Below, one piece after another: positions 17,045 through 26,548 of a stretch of 64,000 bases of DNA. Location: contig NZ_JALJCW010000001.1 of the NCBI RefSeq assembly GCF_023634025.1, positions 310,001 through 374,000 of the forward strand, given 5' to 3'. A program made the translations under genes and the position numbers. The notes under the pieces were generated by a model. It had not been told where the DNA came from, did no database searches, and saw only the letters and a list, made by a program, of their open reading frames with translations. Each line of letters opens with the position of its first letter. Within the stretch, counting starts at the first letter, position 1. The stretch is from Hanstruepera flava (GTDB lineage Bacteria > Bacteroidota > Bacteroidia > Flavobacteriales > Flavobacteriaceae).

Positions 17045-18616
17045 ATGTCAATGAAACGATTAGTATACTTTATTTCTTGTTTAGCCTTTTTAGTATTGTG
17101 GAGCTCCTGCCGAAAAGATTTTGAGTTTGAACCCAGTACTGGAAATCTTGAATTCTCGCGAGATACCGTGTATCTAGATACCGTTTTTACAAACATAGGC
17201 TCAAGCACATACAACCTAAAAGTATACAACCGTAGCGATAACGACATCAACATTCCCACACTGGGATTAGAGCGCGGTGAAGATTCTGAATACCGTTTAA
17301 ATGTTGATGGTATGCCAGGTAGAACCTTTCAAAATGTGGAATTATTAGCCAATGACAGCTTATTTATTTTTATCGAAACCACTATAGATATTAATAATCT
17401 ACCAAGCACTGACGGTGAGTTTTTATATACCGACAAAATTATTTTCGATTCTGGAGCCAACATGCAAGATGTGGATTTGGTGACCTTGGTTAAAGATGCT
17501 GTATTTATCTATCCAGATCGAGATAATGCAACAGGGATAATAGAAACACTAACGCTTAATGTAGGTGGCGAGCAAATTGAAACCGACATTCAAGGCCGTT
17601 ATCTTATGCCAGATGAATTTACCTTTACCAACGAGCGTCCTTATGTCATTTATGGTTATGCGGCTGTTCCCAATGGCGAAACATTAACCATAGAAGCTGG
17701 TGCTCGCGTGCATTTCCATGCCGATTCTGGTATTCTCGTATCCGAAGATGCTTCTATTCATGTTAATGGGTTATTTAGTAATGACCCTGAAGCTTTAGAG
17801 AACGAAGTGATTTTTGAAGGTGACCGATTGGAACCTATTTTCAGTGATGTTCCTGGGCAATGGGGCACAATTTGGTTATTTGAAGGTAGTGTGAACAACA
17901 TCTTTAATTATGCAACCATTAAAAATTCGGGTGTTGGTATTTTAAGCGACGGTAATCCCGATGCTGCCACTGATAAACTTACTATTACAAACTCGCAAAT
18001 ATACAATTCGAGTAACTTTGGAATTCTGGGAAGAAACACTTCTATTTTAGCTAAAAATGTTGTAATCAACAATTCTGGTCAGTCTTCGTTTGCGGGAACT
18101 CTAGGAGGTAAATACAATTTTACCCACTGTACCATAGCTAATTATTGGAGAAATAGTTTTAGACAGTTCCCTGTACTATTGCTAAACAATTTTACGGAAA
18201 CATCTGATGCCACAATAATTGCAGATTTAACCGAAGCCAATTTTAATAACTGTATCATTTATGGTAATGATAATCCAGAATTTATTTTAGACGAAATTAA
18301 CGACAATACCAATCCTGTCTTGTTTGAATTTAAGTTTTCAAATTGCTTGTTACGTTTTTCTGATCCCAACAACAATTTTGATGGCGAAAACTATAACTTC
18401 AATAATACTGAACTGTACGAGGGTAACCGGTTTAATGATGATCCACATTTCATGGAGCCTTATGAAAACCAATTGATTATTGGTGAAAATTCGGGAGCAA
18501 TAGAAATTGGAAATCCATCATTTGTTAGTGGTACGACTCAATTTGATATTTTAATGGAGACAAGACCAACCAGTCCAAATCCTGATGCTGGTGCCTACCA
18601 ACATACTGATTTTTAG
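17045..18616 (+). CDS. Right-handed beta-helix lipoprotein
   Basis: 523 residues. A lipoprotein signal (lipobox SSC at Cys22) precedes an N-terminal region of about 115 residues resembling an Ig-like choice-of-anchor domain (FSRDTVYLDTVFTNIGSSTY, LKVYNRSDNDINI). From about 190 the sequence shows a parallel beta-helix pattern with repeated N/I-rich turns (TITNSQIYNSSNFGILGRNT, LAKNVVINNSG, NFNNCIIYGNDNP). It ends in RPTSPNPDAGAYQ, a common tail of this family. Such proteins bind or cleave polysaccharides at the cell surface; no catalytic signature is visible. The ATG at 17051 (MKRL) is an equally likely start. A TATTTTTG element lies about 33 bp upstream. Confidence 0.75.
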   Translation: MSMKRLVYFISCLAFLVLWSSCRKDFEFEPSTGNLEFSRDTVYLDTVFTNIGSSTYNLKVYNRSDNDINIPTLGLERGEDSEYRLNVDGMPGRTFQNVELLANDSLFIFIETTIDINNLPSTDGEFLYTDKIIFDSGANMQDVDLVTLVKDAVFIYPDRDNATGIIETLTLNVGGEQIETDIQGRYLMPDEFTFTNERPYVIYGYAAVPNGETLTIEAGARVHFHADSGILVSEDASIHVNGLFSNDPEALENEVIFEGDRLEPIFSDVPGQWGTIWLFEGSVNNIFNYATIKNSGVGILSDGNPDAATDKLTITNSQIYNSSNFGILGRNTSILAKNVVINNSGQSSFAGTLGGKYNFTHCTIANYWRNSFRQFPVLLLNNFTETSDATIIADLTEANFNNCIIYGNDNPEFILDEINDNTNPVLFEFKFSNCLLRFSDPNNNFDGENYNFNNTELYEGNRFNDDPHFMEPYENQLIIGENSGAIEIGNPSFVSGTTQFDILMETRPTSPNPDAGAYQHTDF

Positions 18617-18708
18617 ATTAACGTCTCGTTAACAACTACTTACTGTTTTAATAGTTACTTTTAATACGTACCAAAAGGTGCTTAATAATAATCAAACTAG
18701 CAAACAGC

Positions 18709-19152
18709 ATGGAAAAATTTATTACACTCGCTTTACTAATAATTGGAATGGCAATAGGTCATTCGCAAACCAATAAAGAATTGGTAGAAAAAGCCTGTTA
18801 TAGTTACATTGAAGGCTTTTATGAAGGTGACTCTGCTAAACTTAAAGCTTGCCTACAACCTGAACTCAACAAATTTGGTTTTTGGAAGAATAAGGATACA
18901 GGTGAATACAAACAAGTTGACCACATGTCTTTTGACCAGGCCTTAGCTTACGCCGAAAATGTAAAAGCCAAGAAAAACTTTGCTAAACCTGATGCACCCA
19001 AACAAGTGGAAGTTTTGAACATAGGAAATAACATAGCCGCTGCCAAAGTAACCGCTTGGTGGGGCATAGACTATATGTTACTCTCCAAACGTGGTGATAA
19101 GTGGATGATTGAACAAGTGCTTTGGGAAGGCCCTTATGAAGAAAAGTCTTAA
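18709..19152 (+). CDS. NTF2-like (lumazine-binding type) secreted protein
   Basis: 147 residues with a signal peptide ending at GHSQ. The mature part is a single NTF2-like alpha+beta cone: KACYSYIEGFYEGDSAKLKA, LNKFGFW, then IAAAKVTAWWGIDYMLLSKR and WMIEQVLWEGP, matching the 'putative lumazine-binding' subfamily. Members act as small-ligand binders or enzymes of unknown substrate. A similar protein (23617-24048) is about 5 kb away. The gene ends at a strong terminator. Confidence 0.78.
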   Translation: MEKFITLALLIIGMAIGHSQTNKELVEKACYSYIEGFYEGDSAKLKACLQPELNKFGFWKNKDTGEYKQVDHMSFDQALAYAENVKAKKNFAKPDAPKQVEVLNIGNNIAAAKVTAWWGIDYMLLSKRGDKWMIEQVLWEGPYEEKS

Positions 19153-19156
19153 AATA

Positions 19157-19184
19157 AAAAACCTGCCCGTGAGCAGGTTTTTTT
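19157..19184. terminator. Intrinsic terminator between NTF2-like gene and glyA
   Basis: AAAAACCTGC / GCAGGTTTTT stem with a CCGTGA loop and T tract; A tract on the other side lets it serve the convergent glyA too. Confidence 0.88.
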
Positions 19185-19201
19185 GTGTTGTTATATTAAT
19201 G

Positions 19202-20473
19202 CTATGCAAATAATGGTAAACCCTCCATCAACGCATTCACTTTTTCGGCTACTTGTTCTAGTTTAGCTTCATCTTCATAGTTCATAATCACCTCATCAAC
19301 TAAAGCAACAATAGCTTCCATATCATCTTCTTTCAAACCTCGTGTAGTAATCGCTGGCGTACCCACTCGAATGCCTGATGTAACAAAAGGACTTTTATCA
19401 TCAAATGGCACCATGTTTTTATTTACGGTAATTTCAGCTTTCACCAAGGCTTGTTCTGCATCTTTGCCTGTAATATTTTTATTACGTAAATCAATCAACA
19501 TCATATGATTGTCCGTACCACCAGAAATAATGTGATAGTCACGCTTCACAAACGCTTCAGACATAGCAGCTGCATTTTTCTTTACCTGCAACATATAATG
19601 CATAAAATCATCTGTTAAGGCTTCACCAAAAGCAATGGCTTTAGCAGCTATAATATGTTCTAAAGGTCCACCTTGGTTTCCTGGAAATACACCGGAATCC
19701 AGCAACGACGACATTTTACGTAAGCTACCATTTTTTAAGGTAATATCGAACGGATTATCAAAATCCTGACCCATCATAATCATTCCACCTCTTGGTCCAC
19801 GTAAGGTCTTGTGAGTTGTTGTAGTCACAATATGGCAATGAGGTAATGGATCATTCAAAATACCTTTGGCAATCAATCCAGCTGGGTGAGAAATATCGGC
19901 CAACAAAATTGCTCCAACAGAATCAGCAATCTCACGGAAACGTTTAAAGTCCATATCACGCGAATAGGCAGAAGCTCCTGCAATAATTAGTTTTGGCTTT
20001 TCTTTTTGCGCCATTTCAGCAACATGGTCGTAATCAATTAAACCAGTTTCCTTTTTTACGCCATAAAAAACCGGATTATATAATTTTCCAGAAAAGTTTA
20101 CTGGCGAGCCATGTGTTAAATGCCCTCCATGCGACAAATCAAAACCCAGAATCGTATCACCTGGTTTTAGGCAAGCGGCAAAGACAGCCGTATTGGCCTG
20201 ACTTCCCGAATGTGGCTGTACGTTTACATATTCGGCATTAAACAAGGTTTTAGCGCGCTCAATTGCTAAATTCTCCACTTCATCAACCACTTCACAGCCG
20301 CCATAATAGCGCTTTCCTGGGTAGCCTTCAGCATATTTATTAGTTAATACAGAACCTGCTGCTTCCATCACTTGGTCACTTACAAAATTCTCCGATGCAA
20401 TAAGTTCTATACCATGAAGCTGACGTTCTTTTTCAGCCGCTATCAATTCAAAAATTTGTTCGTCGCGTTGCAT
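19202..20473 (-). CDS. glyA: Serine hydroxymethyltransferase
   Basis: 423 residues, full length. It interconverts serine and glycine with transfer of one carbon to tetrahydrofolate, using PLP. The PLP lysine is K222 in [14 protein letters not shown]; other signatures are [38 protein letters not shown] and [13 protein letters not shown]. It is a cytosolic housekeeping enzyme, transcribed alone with a shared terminator downstream. A TATTTTTG -7-like element is upstream but its TTG spacing (23 bp) is too long to be confident. Confidence 0.97.
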   Translation of the reverse strand: MQRDEQIFELIAAEKERQLHGIELIASENFVSDQVMEAAGSVLTNKYAEGYPGKRYYGGCEVVDEVENLAIERAKTLFNAEYVNVQPHSGSQANTAVFAACLKPGDTILGFDLSHGGHLTHGSPVNFSGKLYNPVFYGVKKETGLIDYDHVAEMAQKEKPKLIIAGASAYSRDMDFKRFREIADSVGAILLADISHPAGLIAKGILNDPLPHCHIVTTTTHKTLRGPRGGMIMMGQDFDNPFDITLKNGSLRKMSSLLDSGVFPGNQGGPLEHIIAAKAIAFGEALTDDFMHYMLQVKKNAAAMSEAFVKRDYHIISGGTDNHMMLIDLRNKNITGKDAEQALVKAEITVNKNMVPFDDKSPFVTSGIRVGTPAITTRGLKEDDMEAIVALVDEVIMNYEDEAKLEQVAEKVNALMEGLPLFA

Positions 20474-20675
20474 AAATTTTGGTTATAGTTAAATTGAAGT
20501 CAAAAATAACAAATCCATGTATTTAATTATTCAAAAAACATATATTTACCTCAAGAAGTTTTACACAGCTGTAAATAACTTTCTACAACCTATATTTTAT
20601 GTTTAAAATTAGTTTTAAAATAAAAAGTTATGTAGGTTTGACTAGAATTATCAACTATTAAATTTAAACAATACT

Positions 20676-21968
20676 ATGCCACTTTCAGCCAACAATCCAG
20701 ATAGAAGGTCTTGGTTACATGTCGATAAAAATTCTGATTTCCCGATTCAAAATATTCCGTTTGGTGTGTTTTTAACACGTGACGATATTATTACCATTGG
20801 AACACGAATTGGTGATACAGCTATTGATTTAGGTGCTTTGCACCAATTGGGTTATTTTGATGGTATTCCGTTAACCGACGATATCTTTCTACAGGATTCC
20901 CTAAACGACTTTATTGCCGATGGCCGAAAAACATGGCGCTCAGTACGTAACCGTATTGCCAAAATTTTTGATGCTGAAAATGACGAATTAAAGAATAACA
21001 AAAAGCACAAGGAAATTGTACTCTTCCGTTTAGATGAAATTGAAATGCAACTCCCTGTACAAATTGGTGACTATACTGATTTTTACTCGAGTATTGAGCA
21101 CGCCACTAATGTGGGCACTATGTTCCGTGACCCAGAAAATGCCTTGATGCCAAATTGGTTGCATATTCCTGTCGGTTATCATGGTAGAAGTAGTTCTATT
21201 ATTCCTTCTGGTATTCCGGTACACAGACCACAAGGACAAACCTTACCAGCTGATAGCGACACGCCTGTTTTTGGACCAAGTAAGTTGGTAGATTTCGAAT
21301 TAGAAATGGCCTTTATTACGACCGATGCGAACGATTTGGGTGAACCTATTCCTATTGAAGAAGCTGAAGAGTATATTTTTGGACTAGTTCTTTTTAATGA
21401 CTGGTCTGCTCGTGATATACAAAAGTGGGAATACGTACCACTAGGTCCATTCTTGGCAAAAAACTTTGCTTCATCTATTTCTCCTTGGATTGTGACCTTG
21501 GATGCTTTAGAGCCTTTCCGTGTTGAAAGCCCAAAACCTAAAAAACCTCAATTACCCTATTTACAATATAAAGGTAAAAAGAGCTACGATATAAACTTGG
21601 AGGTTGCCATAAAACCTAAAAAAGCTAAAGAAACAGTTGTGAGCAACTCGAACTTTAAATACATGTATTGGAACATGTGCCAACAATTGGCGCACCATAC
21701 GGTAAACGGTTGCCCAGTAAACTCTGGCGATATGATGGGAAGCGGTACCATTTCTGGCCCAACACCAGACTCTTATGGCTCTATGCTGGAACTGACATGG
21801 CGTGGCGAAAAACCACTAAAAATGACCGATGGCAGCGAACGTAAATTTATTAATGATTACGATACCGTCATTATGCGTGGACATTGTGAAAAAGATGGTA
21901 CACGTATTGGTTTTGGTGAAGTTTCTACCCAACTCCTACCCGTTTATAACCCTAAAAAAAGTAAATAA
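20676..21968 (+). CDS. fahA: Fumarylacetoacetase
   Basis: 430 residues, the length of bacterial and animal FAH. It performs the last step of tyrosine and phenylalanine breakdown, hydrolysing fumarylacetoacetate to fumarate and acetoacetate. The N-terminal SH3-like domain (PFGVFLTRDD) is followed by the catalytic domain with DYTDFYSSIEHATNVG, where D135 is the metal ligand and H142 the catalytic base by comparison with the mouse enzyme. Further conserved parts are GYHGRSSSIIPSG, LDFELEMAF-type KLVDFELEM, FNDWSARDIQ and GSGTISGP. Other tyrosine catabolic genes are not adjacent. The 202-bp upstream region, shared with divergent glyA, shows no recognised operator. Confidence 0.96.
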   Translation: MPLSANNPDRRSWLHVDKNSDFPIQNIPFGVFLTRDDIITIGTRIGDTAIDLGALHQLGYFDGIPLTDDIFLQDSLNDFIADGRKTWRSVRNRIAKIFDAENDELKNNKKHKEIVLFRLDEIEMQLPVQIGDYTDFYSSIEHATNVGTMFRDPENALMPNWLHIPVGYHGRSSSIIPSGIPVHRPQGQTLPADSDTPVFGPSKLVDFELEMAFITTDANDLGEPIPIEEAEEYIFGLVLFNDWSARDIQKWEYVPLGPFLAKNFASSISPWIVTLDALEPFRVESPKPKKPQLPYLQYKGKKSYDINLEVAIKPKKAKETVVSNSNFKYMYWNMCQQLAHHTVNGCPVNSGDMMGSGTISGPTPDSYGSMLELTWRGEKPLKMTDGSERKFINDYDTVIMRGHCEKDGTRIGFGEVSTQLLPVYNPKKSK

Positions 21969-21985
21969 TTTTTACTCAAATACAT

Positions 21986-22016
21986 AAAAACCCCCAACAA
22001 ATTTAGGGAGTTTTTT
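21986..22016. terminator. Probable terminator between fahA and the M61 peptidase gene
   Basis: AAAAACCCCC / GGGAGTTTTTT form a stem with one mismatch, a loop of about 10 nt and a T tract. Weaker than the other terminators but correctly placed between convergent genes. Confidence 0.5.
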
Positions 22017-22039
22017 GTTTAATGGTCAGGTAGATAATC

Positions 22040-23557
22040 TTATTTCGTGTTTAACTCACCAAAAAAACCATCCAATACATTTTGTTGCTTGGGTGTTGTC
22101 ACATCGGTTTTTGAAATAATTAACTGACCGTTTTCAATTTTAGCATCTAATCCTGCTAAAGTTAAATATTCGTCAATTGGTATTTTATTTGTGCCTAATA
22201 TATACATATTAAAAAATTCGGTTGGAATAGTACCACTTAATTCTCCATATAACTCTTGAAGTTCTTGCAGTGTATATGTATTGTTACTTCCACCATATTT
22301 TTCAAATAATTGCCTCATTAAATCGTCTATGCTTTTTTCATTATTTGTGGCATTTCTAATAATCAGATCTTGCGACATGCCAACCAACATTCCACCTGCA
22401 TAAACCAAACCCCAATGATCATGTTTTTTTTCTCCATCTGCCATCGCATAGCGTCCAACTCCCTCGTCGTTATGATATCGTTTATAAAAAAAGCTACTTA
22501 AAAAATCTAAATAGGATTCATCTGTTAAAAAATTAACGTGACGCAAAGCTTTCAACGTATAATAATTTGTGAAACCTTCCTTAAACCATTCGCTATCATC
22601 AGATGCTGGACTAAAAGATTTACCACACCATAGATGAAAAAATTCATGAGCAAAAATAAATCTTGAAAAAGTTTTGGATAAATCATCACCATTTTTTTCA
22701 ATTAGCACACTCACATTGTTACCAAGAGCTTCGCCATCTGTTTTCTCCGATGAACTAATGACAACCACAGATTTATGTAAGGGATTATCTGGACTCGGAT
22801 TAGGAATTCCGCCCATAAGCTCAATATAATAATCCAACACACCTTGAGCTAGTTCCTTAAGTTCAGTTTCCTGATTCATAATATCTGTAGAACCCAAAGC
22901 AAAAACCAACTCAAAATCATCACGTTTAAGTGATATTTCTTTGTGATTTCCAGCGAAAATCAGTGCTGTTACCAAATCGGTAATATTTGTTGCCATAAAA
23001 CTTTTCGCATTTTCAGCACTTTCAGACCATGGATTGGTTACCGCCCAATCCTTGGGTATATTAAAGCTTACGCTTATATTCGTTCGGTCTTCACCGTTAA
23101 GTACAAATAAGGTCCTGCCAGTATAGAAAACTCCTAAATCTGTTGTATAAGCCACTGCATCTATACCACTACTCCAATCGTAGTTTTCATGATCTAAATG
23201 AACATCATAACGTAATCTTATTTCCGTATGTATTGGCGCATTAATTTTCCATTGGGCATCATCTAACGCTTGTACAGACAATAATTGCTCTTGTTTGTCC
23301 ATAACCTCAAGGTTGTGTACAAAGGTTGCCCATCTATTGGATAGATTCGATGCGCCCCAACCCATATACAACAAACTATCCTTGAGTGTAAATCTAGCTT
23401 CTATTTGAGCGAGTTTAGGATTGCTTTTATGAATTGTTATGGTGTAGGTGGTTGCTTGTTTGCTATCAATTGTTTCAGCATTCGATTTAATACTAAACAA
23501 CATTAAGGCAATAAACAGACTTACGATGTGTAATCGGGTGAGTTGATTTAAAAACAT
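22040..23557 (-). CDS. M61-type metallopeptidase, secreted
   Basis: 505 residues with a signal peptide ending near SNAE. The gluzincin motif HEFFH is at 304-308 and the third zinc ligand E327 follows after 18 residues (EWFKEGFTNYYT), the spacing of M1/M61 peptidases. The preceding domain (about 35-210) is the beta-sandwich of the glycyl-aminopeptidase family. A C-terminal PDZ-like tail of other M61 members is reduced. It likely cleaves peptides in the periplasm or outside the cell. It is first-from-the-end of a minus-strand group with an NTF2-like gene (59 bp upstream) and a DJ-1-like gene. Confidence 0.78.
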   Translation of the reverse strand: MFLNQLTRLHIVSLFIALMLFSIKSNAETIDSKQATTYTITIHKSNPKLAQIEARFTLKDSLLYMGWGASNLSNRWATFVHNLEVMDKQEQLLSVQALDDAQWKINAPIHTEIRLRYDVHLDHENYDWSSGIDAVAYTTDLGVFYTGRTLFVLNGEDRTNISVSFNIPKDWAVTNPWSESAENAKSFMATNITDLVTALIFAGNHKEISLKRDDFELVFALGSTDIMNQETELKELAQGVLDYYIELMGGIPNPSPDNPLHKSVVVISSSEKTDGEALGNNVSVLIEKNGDDLSKTFSRFIFAHEFFHLWCGKSFSPASDDSEWFKEGFTNYYTLKALRHVNFLTDESYLDFLSSFFYKRYHNDEGVGRYAMADGEKKHDHWGLVYAGGMLVGMSQDLIIRNATNNEKSIDDLMRQLFEKYGGSNNTYTLQELQELYGELSGTIPTEFFNMYILGTNKIPIDEYLTLAGLDAKIENGQLIISKTDVTTPKQQNVLDGFFGELNTK

Positions 23558-23616
23558 GTTTTTTGATTTGATGAACTACTATATGACTTAAATCATTACT
23601 TTTTGTTACATAATAT

Positions 23617-24048
23617 TTAACTTTTTGCTGGTTTCCAGGTGTAACTCTTATGAACTATTTTCCAAGATCCTTCATATTTCAACAACAAAAAATAATCTGT
23701 ATAAATTCTATTGGCCACTAAAATTTCCACTTTAGCAATAGCCACATCATTTTCATAATCAATAGAAATAATACGCCCAATACGATTACTGATTTTCCCT
23801 TCTTTTACATTGGAAACGTACTTGGCGCCAGAGCGAATACGCAAACTATCTTCTTCGGTTACCGTATAAAGATTAAAGTCTGGATGAAAGGCCTTTTTTA
23901 ATTTTTCTGGCTTTCCGTTTTGGGTACCGTCAATATACAACATTAAGGTTTCTGAAATCTCTTGAATATCTGTCGTTCCGCTTTGGCTTTGAGCACTAAT
24001 AAGGTTTATCGAAAAAACAAAAAGAATGGATAAAATGGTGTTTTTCAT
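23617..24048 (-). CDS. NTF2-like (lumazine-binding type) secreted protein
   Basis: 143 residues, signal peptide ending at ISAQ. The NTF2-like fold is indicated by QEISETLMLYIDGTQNGKPE, KKAFHPDFNLYTV and VAIAKVEILVANRIYTDYFLL then GSWKIVHKSYTW. The ligand is unknown. It starts 15 bp downstream of the DJ-1-like gene stop, so the two are probably cotranscribed. Confidence 0.78.
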   Translation of the reverse strand: MKNTILSILFVFSINLISAQSQSGTTDIQEISETLMLYIDGTQNGKPEKLKKAFHPDFNLYTVTEEDSLRIRSGAKYVSNVKEGKISNRIGRIISIDYENDVAIAKVEILVANRIYTDYFLLLKYEGSWKIVHKSYTWKPAKS

Positions 24049-24063
24049 GATATAAAATTTAGT

Positions 24064-24813
24064 TTATTGGTTTTGTAATGTTTTAACTACTTGTGTTGCT
24101 ACAGAAACAGTTGAAGACGGATCCTGACCCGTAATAAATTGACCGTCCATAACATAAAAGTTATCTCGTTTCTTTTCAGAATAGCGAAACTCTCCTTTGT
24201 TCTGCTTTATTTTTTCTTCAATAGAAAACGGAAAAGTTTTGTAATACGCAGCATCTTTATTTTCGAATATATCTGGATAGCCACTAATCTGCTTTCCTTG
24301 GTAAAGCGGCTCACCAGTTTTGGTCTTTAGGTTGGTAATTCCTGCAGTACCATGACATACAGCTGAAATAATGCCATTATTCCTGTAAATAGCTTCGGCT
24401 ATGCTGTTAATTGTGGTGTTATTGGCTATTCCAAACATGGCCGAACCACCACCACTGTAATATACAGCATCGTAATCTGAAGGATTGATATCTGTAGGGC
24501 GCAAGGTGTTTTTTAATGCCTTCATAAATTTGGTATCATTTAAGTAATGGTTCTGAATGGAATCTGATTCAGAAGTATACCCTATAGGTATCGCACCACC
24601 ATTTGGACTTATAAAATCAATTGAGTAGCCATGTTTTACAAATACATCATAGGCTAATACAATTTCTCCAAAATGATTGGCTGTCTTTTTATTGGAGTTC
24701 CCATAAGTTTCCTGATTGGAAGTCACAAATACTATTCGCCCAGATTGTTTATGTTGGGACAAACCATTAGATGCTATAAATAGCATTAAAAAAGAAATTA
24801 CAAGTGTTCGCAT
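24064..24813 (-). CDS. DJ-1/PfpI-family protein, exported
   Basis: 249 residues with a signal peptide (MRTLVISFLMLFIASNGLSQ). The class I glutamine-amidotransferase-like fold shows a nucleophile elbow ISAVCHGTAGI with Cys153-His154 and the conserved Glu50 (HFGEIV) that typically lowers the cysteine pKa. YYSGGGSAMFG and GQDPSSTVSVA are further family motifs. Hsp31-like members act as glyoxalase III or deglycase enzymes in the cytosol; export to the periplasm is less usual but the signal peptide is clear. It leads a two- or three-gene unit with an NTF2-like and an M61 gene. Confidence 0.82.
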   Translation of the reverse strand: MRTLVISFLMLFIASNGLSQHKQSGRIVFVTSNQETYGNSNKKTANHFGEIVLAYDVFVKHGYSIDFISPNGGAIPIGYTSESDSIQNHYLNDTKFMKALKNTLRPTDINPSDYDAVYYSGGGSAMFGIANNTTINSIAEAIYRNNGIISAVCHGTAGITNLKTKTGEPLYQGKQISGYPDIFENKDAAYYKTFPFSIEEKIKQNKGEFRYSEKKRDNFYVMDGQFITGQDPSSTVSVATQVVKTLQNQ

Positions 24814-24909
24814 ATCTATTTAAGTAATATTTTAAAGCAAATATGAGAAAACCTGATGGCTTGCGGGTTCTAACTTATCAAGTAGAAGTTCTAATTTATA
24901 ATATCACAC

Positions 24910-25944
24910 TTATTTTGCTAATGCTTTTTGGTAGTCGGAAGGTGTTTGTCCGGTTACTTTCTTAAAAGTAGTGTGAAAAGTCGATTTCGAGTTAAAGCCA
25001 CATTCGTAACCTATTCCTTCAATGGTATATTGGTTAGTTGTCTGCAATAACTCTTTGGCTTTTTCAATTCGCAATTCATTGATGAAAACTGAAAATGATT
25101 TATTGAGGTTATTATTTAAAAACTGCGATAGCTGATGCTTTGAAATGTTTAATTCCTTTGCAGTACTGGCTAAAGTTATTTTAGGGTTTAAATACAAGTT
25201 CTGTTCTTGGACTTGTTTGATTCTAGTAGCAATAAGCGCTACTGTTTTGGCATCAATTTTATTGTTCTTATATTTTTCCTTTTCCTCAAAAAACGTGGCT
25301 TCCTTTTTATTTCTAAACACAAAAAGCAGTACAATTAAATACAGTACAAATGAAAAAGACAATGCACCGACAATATACGAGGTATACGAGGCTATATTGT
25401 AAGCAAACCAAATTACCGAAACCCCAGAAAATATACTTAACAACCAAATCTCTATACTCTTAAGCCTATTCTTTTTTTCAAACGCAATTTTAAAAAGTGG
25501 TTTTACATATTTAAAGGATAAGACAATATACACCAACCATTGCAAGTAAATGCCTCTTACAATATACCGACTCCATATTGGACGATGCTCTATGTACGGA
25601 TAGCTTATACCCAAAATGGTAATCCCAATTAAGTAGGGTAAAACATGAACAGCCCATGCTTTGGATTTTTGCGTGGTTTGCGACTTGAGATAGAGGTACA
25701 AAAACGGCCCAATTAAAATACAGGCCGAAAGCCCAATTTGAATAAATACACCGGACAATCCTGGATTAAAAAAATAAAACACCGATTTAATAATCCGGAT
25801 GCTTAAAACCAACAACAAAAAAGCTAAAAAATAGTTAGAAAATTTTTTCTTCTCTGCAATTACAGCAAAATAAATAGCTAGTATAAACCCATTAAAGGCT
25901 CCCAACGCACTAAAGAAAAAAATAATTTGGCTGTCAAAATTCAT
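24910..25944 (-). CDS. AraC-family regulator with seven-helix membrane domain
   Basis: 344 residues. About residues 8-215 contain seven hydrophobic helices (IIFFFSALGAFNGFILAIYF, YFLAFLLLVLSIRII, and others to LSFSFVLYLIVLLFVF). A linker follows, then a C-terminal AraC/XylS double helix-turn-helix (about 235-340): LASTAKELNISKHQLSQFLN and IEGIGYECGFNSKSTFHTTF then KKVTGQTPSDYQ. Membrane-embedded AraC proteins are common in Flavobacteriia and presumably sense envelope or medium signals; targets are unknown. It lies 97 bp upstream of the DJ-1/NTF2/M61 genes on the same strand and is a candidate regulator of them. Confidence 0.85.
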   Translation of the reverse strand: MNFDSQIIFFFSALGAFNGFILAIYFAVIAEKKKFSNYFLAFLLLVLSIRIIKSVFYFFNPGLSGVFIQIGLSACILIGPFLYLYLKSQTTQKSKAWAVHVLPYLIGITILGISYPYIEHRPIWSRYIVRGIYLQWLVYIVLSFKYVKPLFKIAFEKKNRLKSIEIWLLSIFSGVSVIWFAYNIASYTSYIVGALSFSFVLYLIVLLFVFRNKKEATFFEEKEKYKNNKIDAKTVALIATRIKQVQEQNLYLNPKITLASTAKELNISKHQLSQFLNNNLNKSFSVFINELRIEKAKELLQTTNQYTIEGIGYECGFNSKSTFHTTFKKVTGQTPSDYQKALAK

Positions 25945-26012
25945 TAGGGCGAAGTTAGTTTTTTAAACTAACAATTTCAATACACGCTAAACCTAATTTT
26001 TCTTACTAGGCT

Positions 26013-26399
26013 TTAAACGAACCGCTTTAAGTCTATAGTATTAATAGCACCATGACTAGCATGTGCTACGGTTACACCGTTTTTAATAACCAATAACTGT
26101 GGTGACTCATGCATAACTTGAAACTTATAACCTACTTCGTTGGAAACATTGCGATAGGATAATAAATCCAAGTAATACAAATCCAATTCCTTTTCGGTCA
26201 AGTTGTACGATTCCACAAACTGGTTCATCACCATACGGCTAATACCACAACGTGTAGAGTGTTTAAAGATAACCTGTGTTTTGGTTTTCGATTTTTCGGT
26301 AATATGTTGCAGTTGCTGGATCTCGTTTAACGGAATCCATGGTAGTTGCTTGGTTTCTTTGGGTTCAGAAGTCCCGAATAGTTTATTTAGTATGCCCAT
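26013..26399 (-). CDS. ytxJ: Bacillithiol-system redox protein YtxJ
   Basis: 128 residues, thioredoxin-like fold. The motif HSTRCGISRMV with Cys51 is the YtxJ monothiol site. The family is a proposed monothiol bacilliredoxin, reducing bacillithiol-mixed disulfides in the cytosol, and is found in Firmicutes and bacillithiol-producing Bacteroidota. Segments LYYLDLLSYRNVSNEVGYKF and HESPQLLVIKNGVTVAHASH match the family. Other bacillithiol genes (bshA, bshB, bshC) are not in the window. It stands alone, 69 bp from the AraC gene. Confidence 0.88.
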   Translation of the reverse strand: MGILNKLFGTSEPKETKQLPWIPLNEIQQLQHITEKSKTKTQVIFKHSTRCGISRMVMNQFVESYNLTEKELDLYYLDLLSYRNVSNEVGYKFQVMHESPQLLVIKNGVTVAHASHGAINTIDLKRFV

Positions 26400-26414
26400 A
26401 GTATATTATTATCT

Positions 26415-26506
26415 TGTCACTTCGAGTGGTTTTTCGTAGAAAAATTGTATCGAGAAGTCAATCCTCTTGTTCTCGATACGTTTCTTTCAGAAACACTCGA
26501 ACTGAC
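26415..26506. repeat. Palindromic intergenic repeat (flavobacterial type)
   Basis: Left arm 26415-26456 begins GTCACTTCGAGTG and ends GTATCGAGAA; right arm 26470-26506 begins TTCTCGATAC and ends CACTCGAACTGAC. The arms are imperfect inverted copies and could form a long hairpin. I recall this 'cacTTCGAGTG...TATCGAGAA' sequence as a dispersed intergenic repeat in Flavobacteriaceae; the copy number in this genome is unknown. It lies between the divergent ytxJ and clpB. Confidence 0.7.
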
Positions 26507-26548
26507 GCTTTATTTTAGTAAGTCGGTTACTTTTCAAAATCTTACAAC

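Noticed and set aside
20474-20675. Riboswitch or operator between glyA and fahA
   Set aside because: Partial AACTTTCTACAACC/GTAGGTTTG-like similarities were seen but pairing is weak and no known riboswitch core is present.
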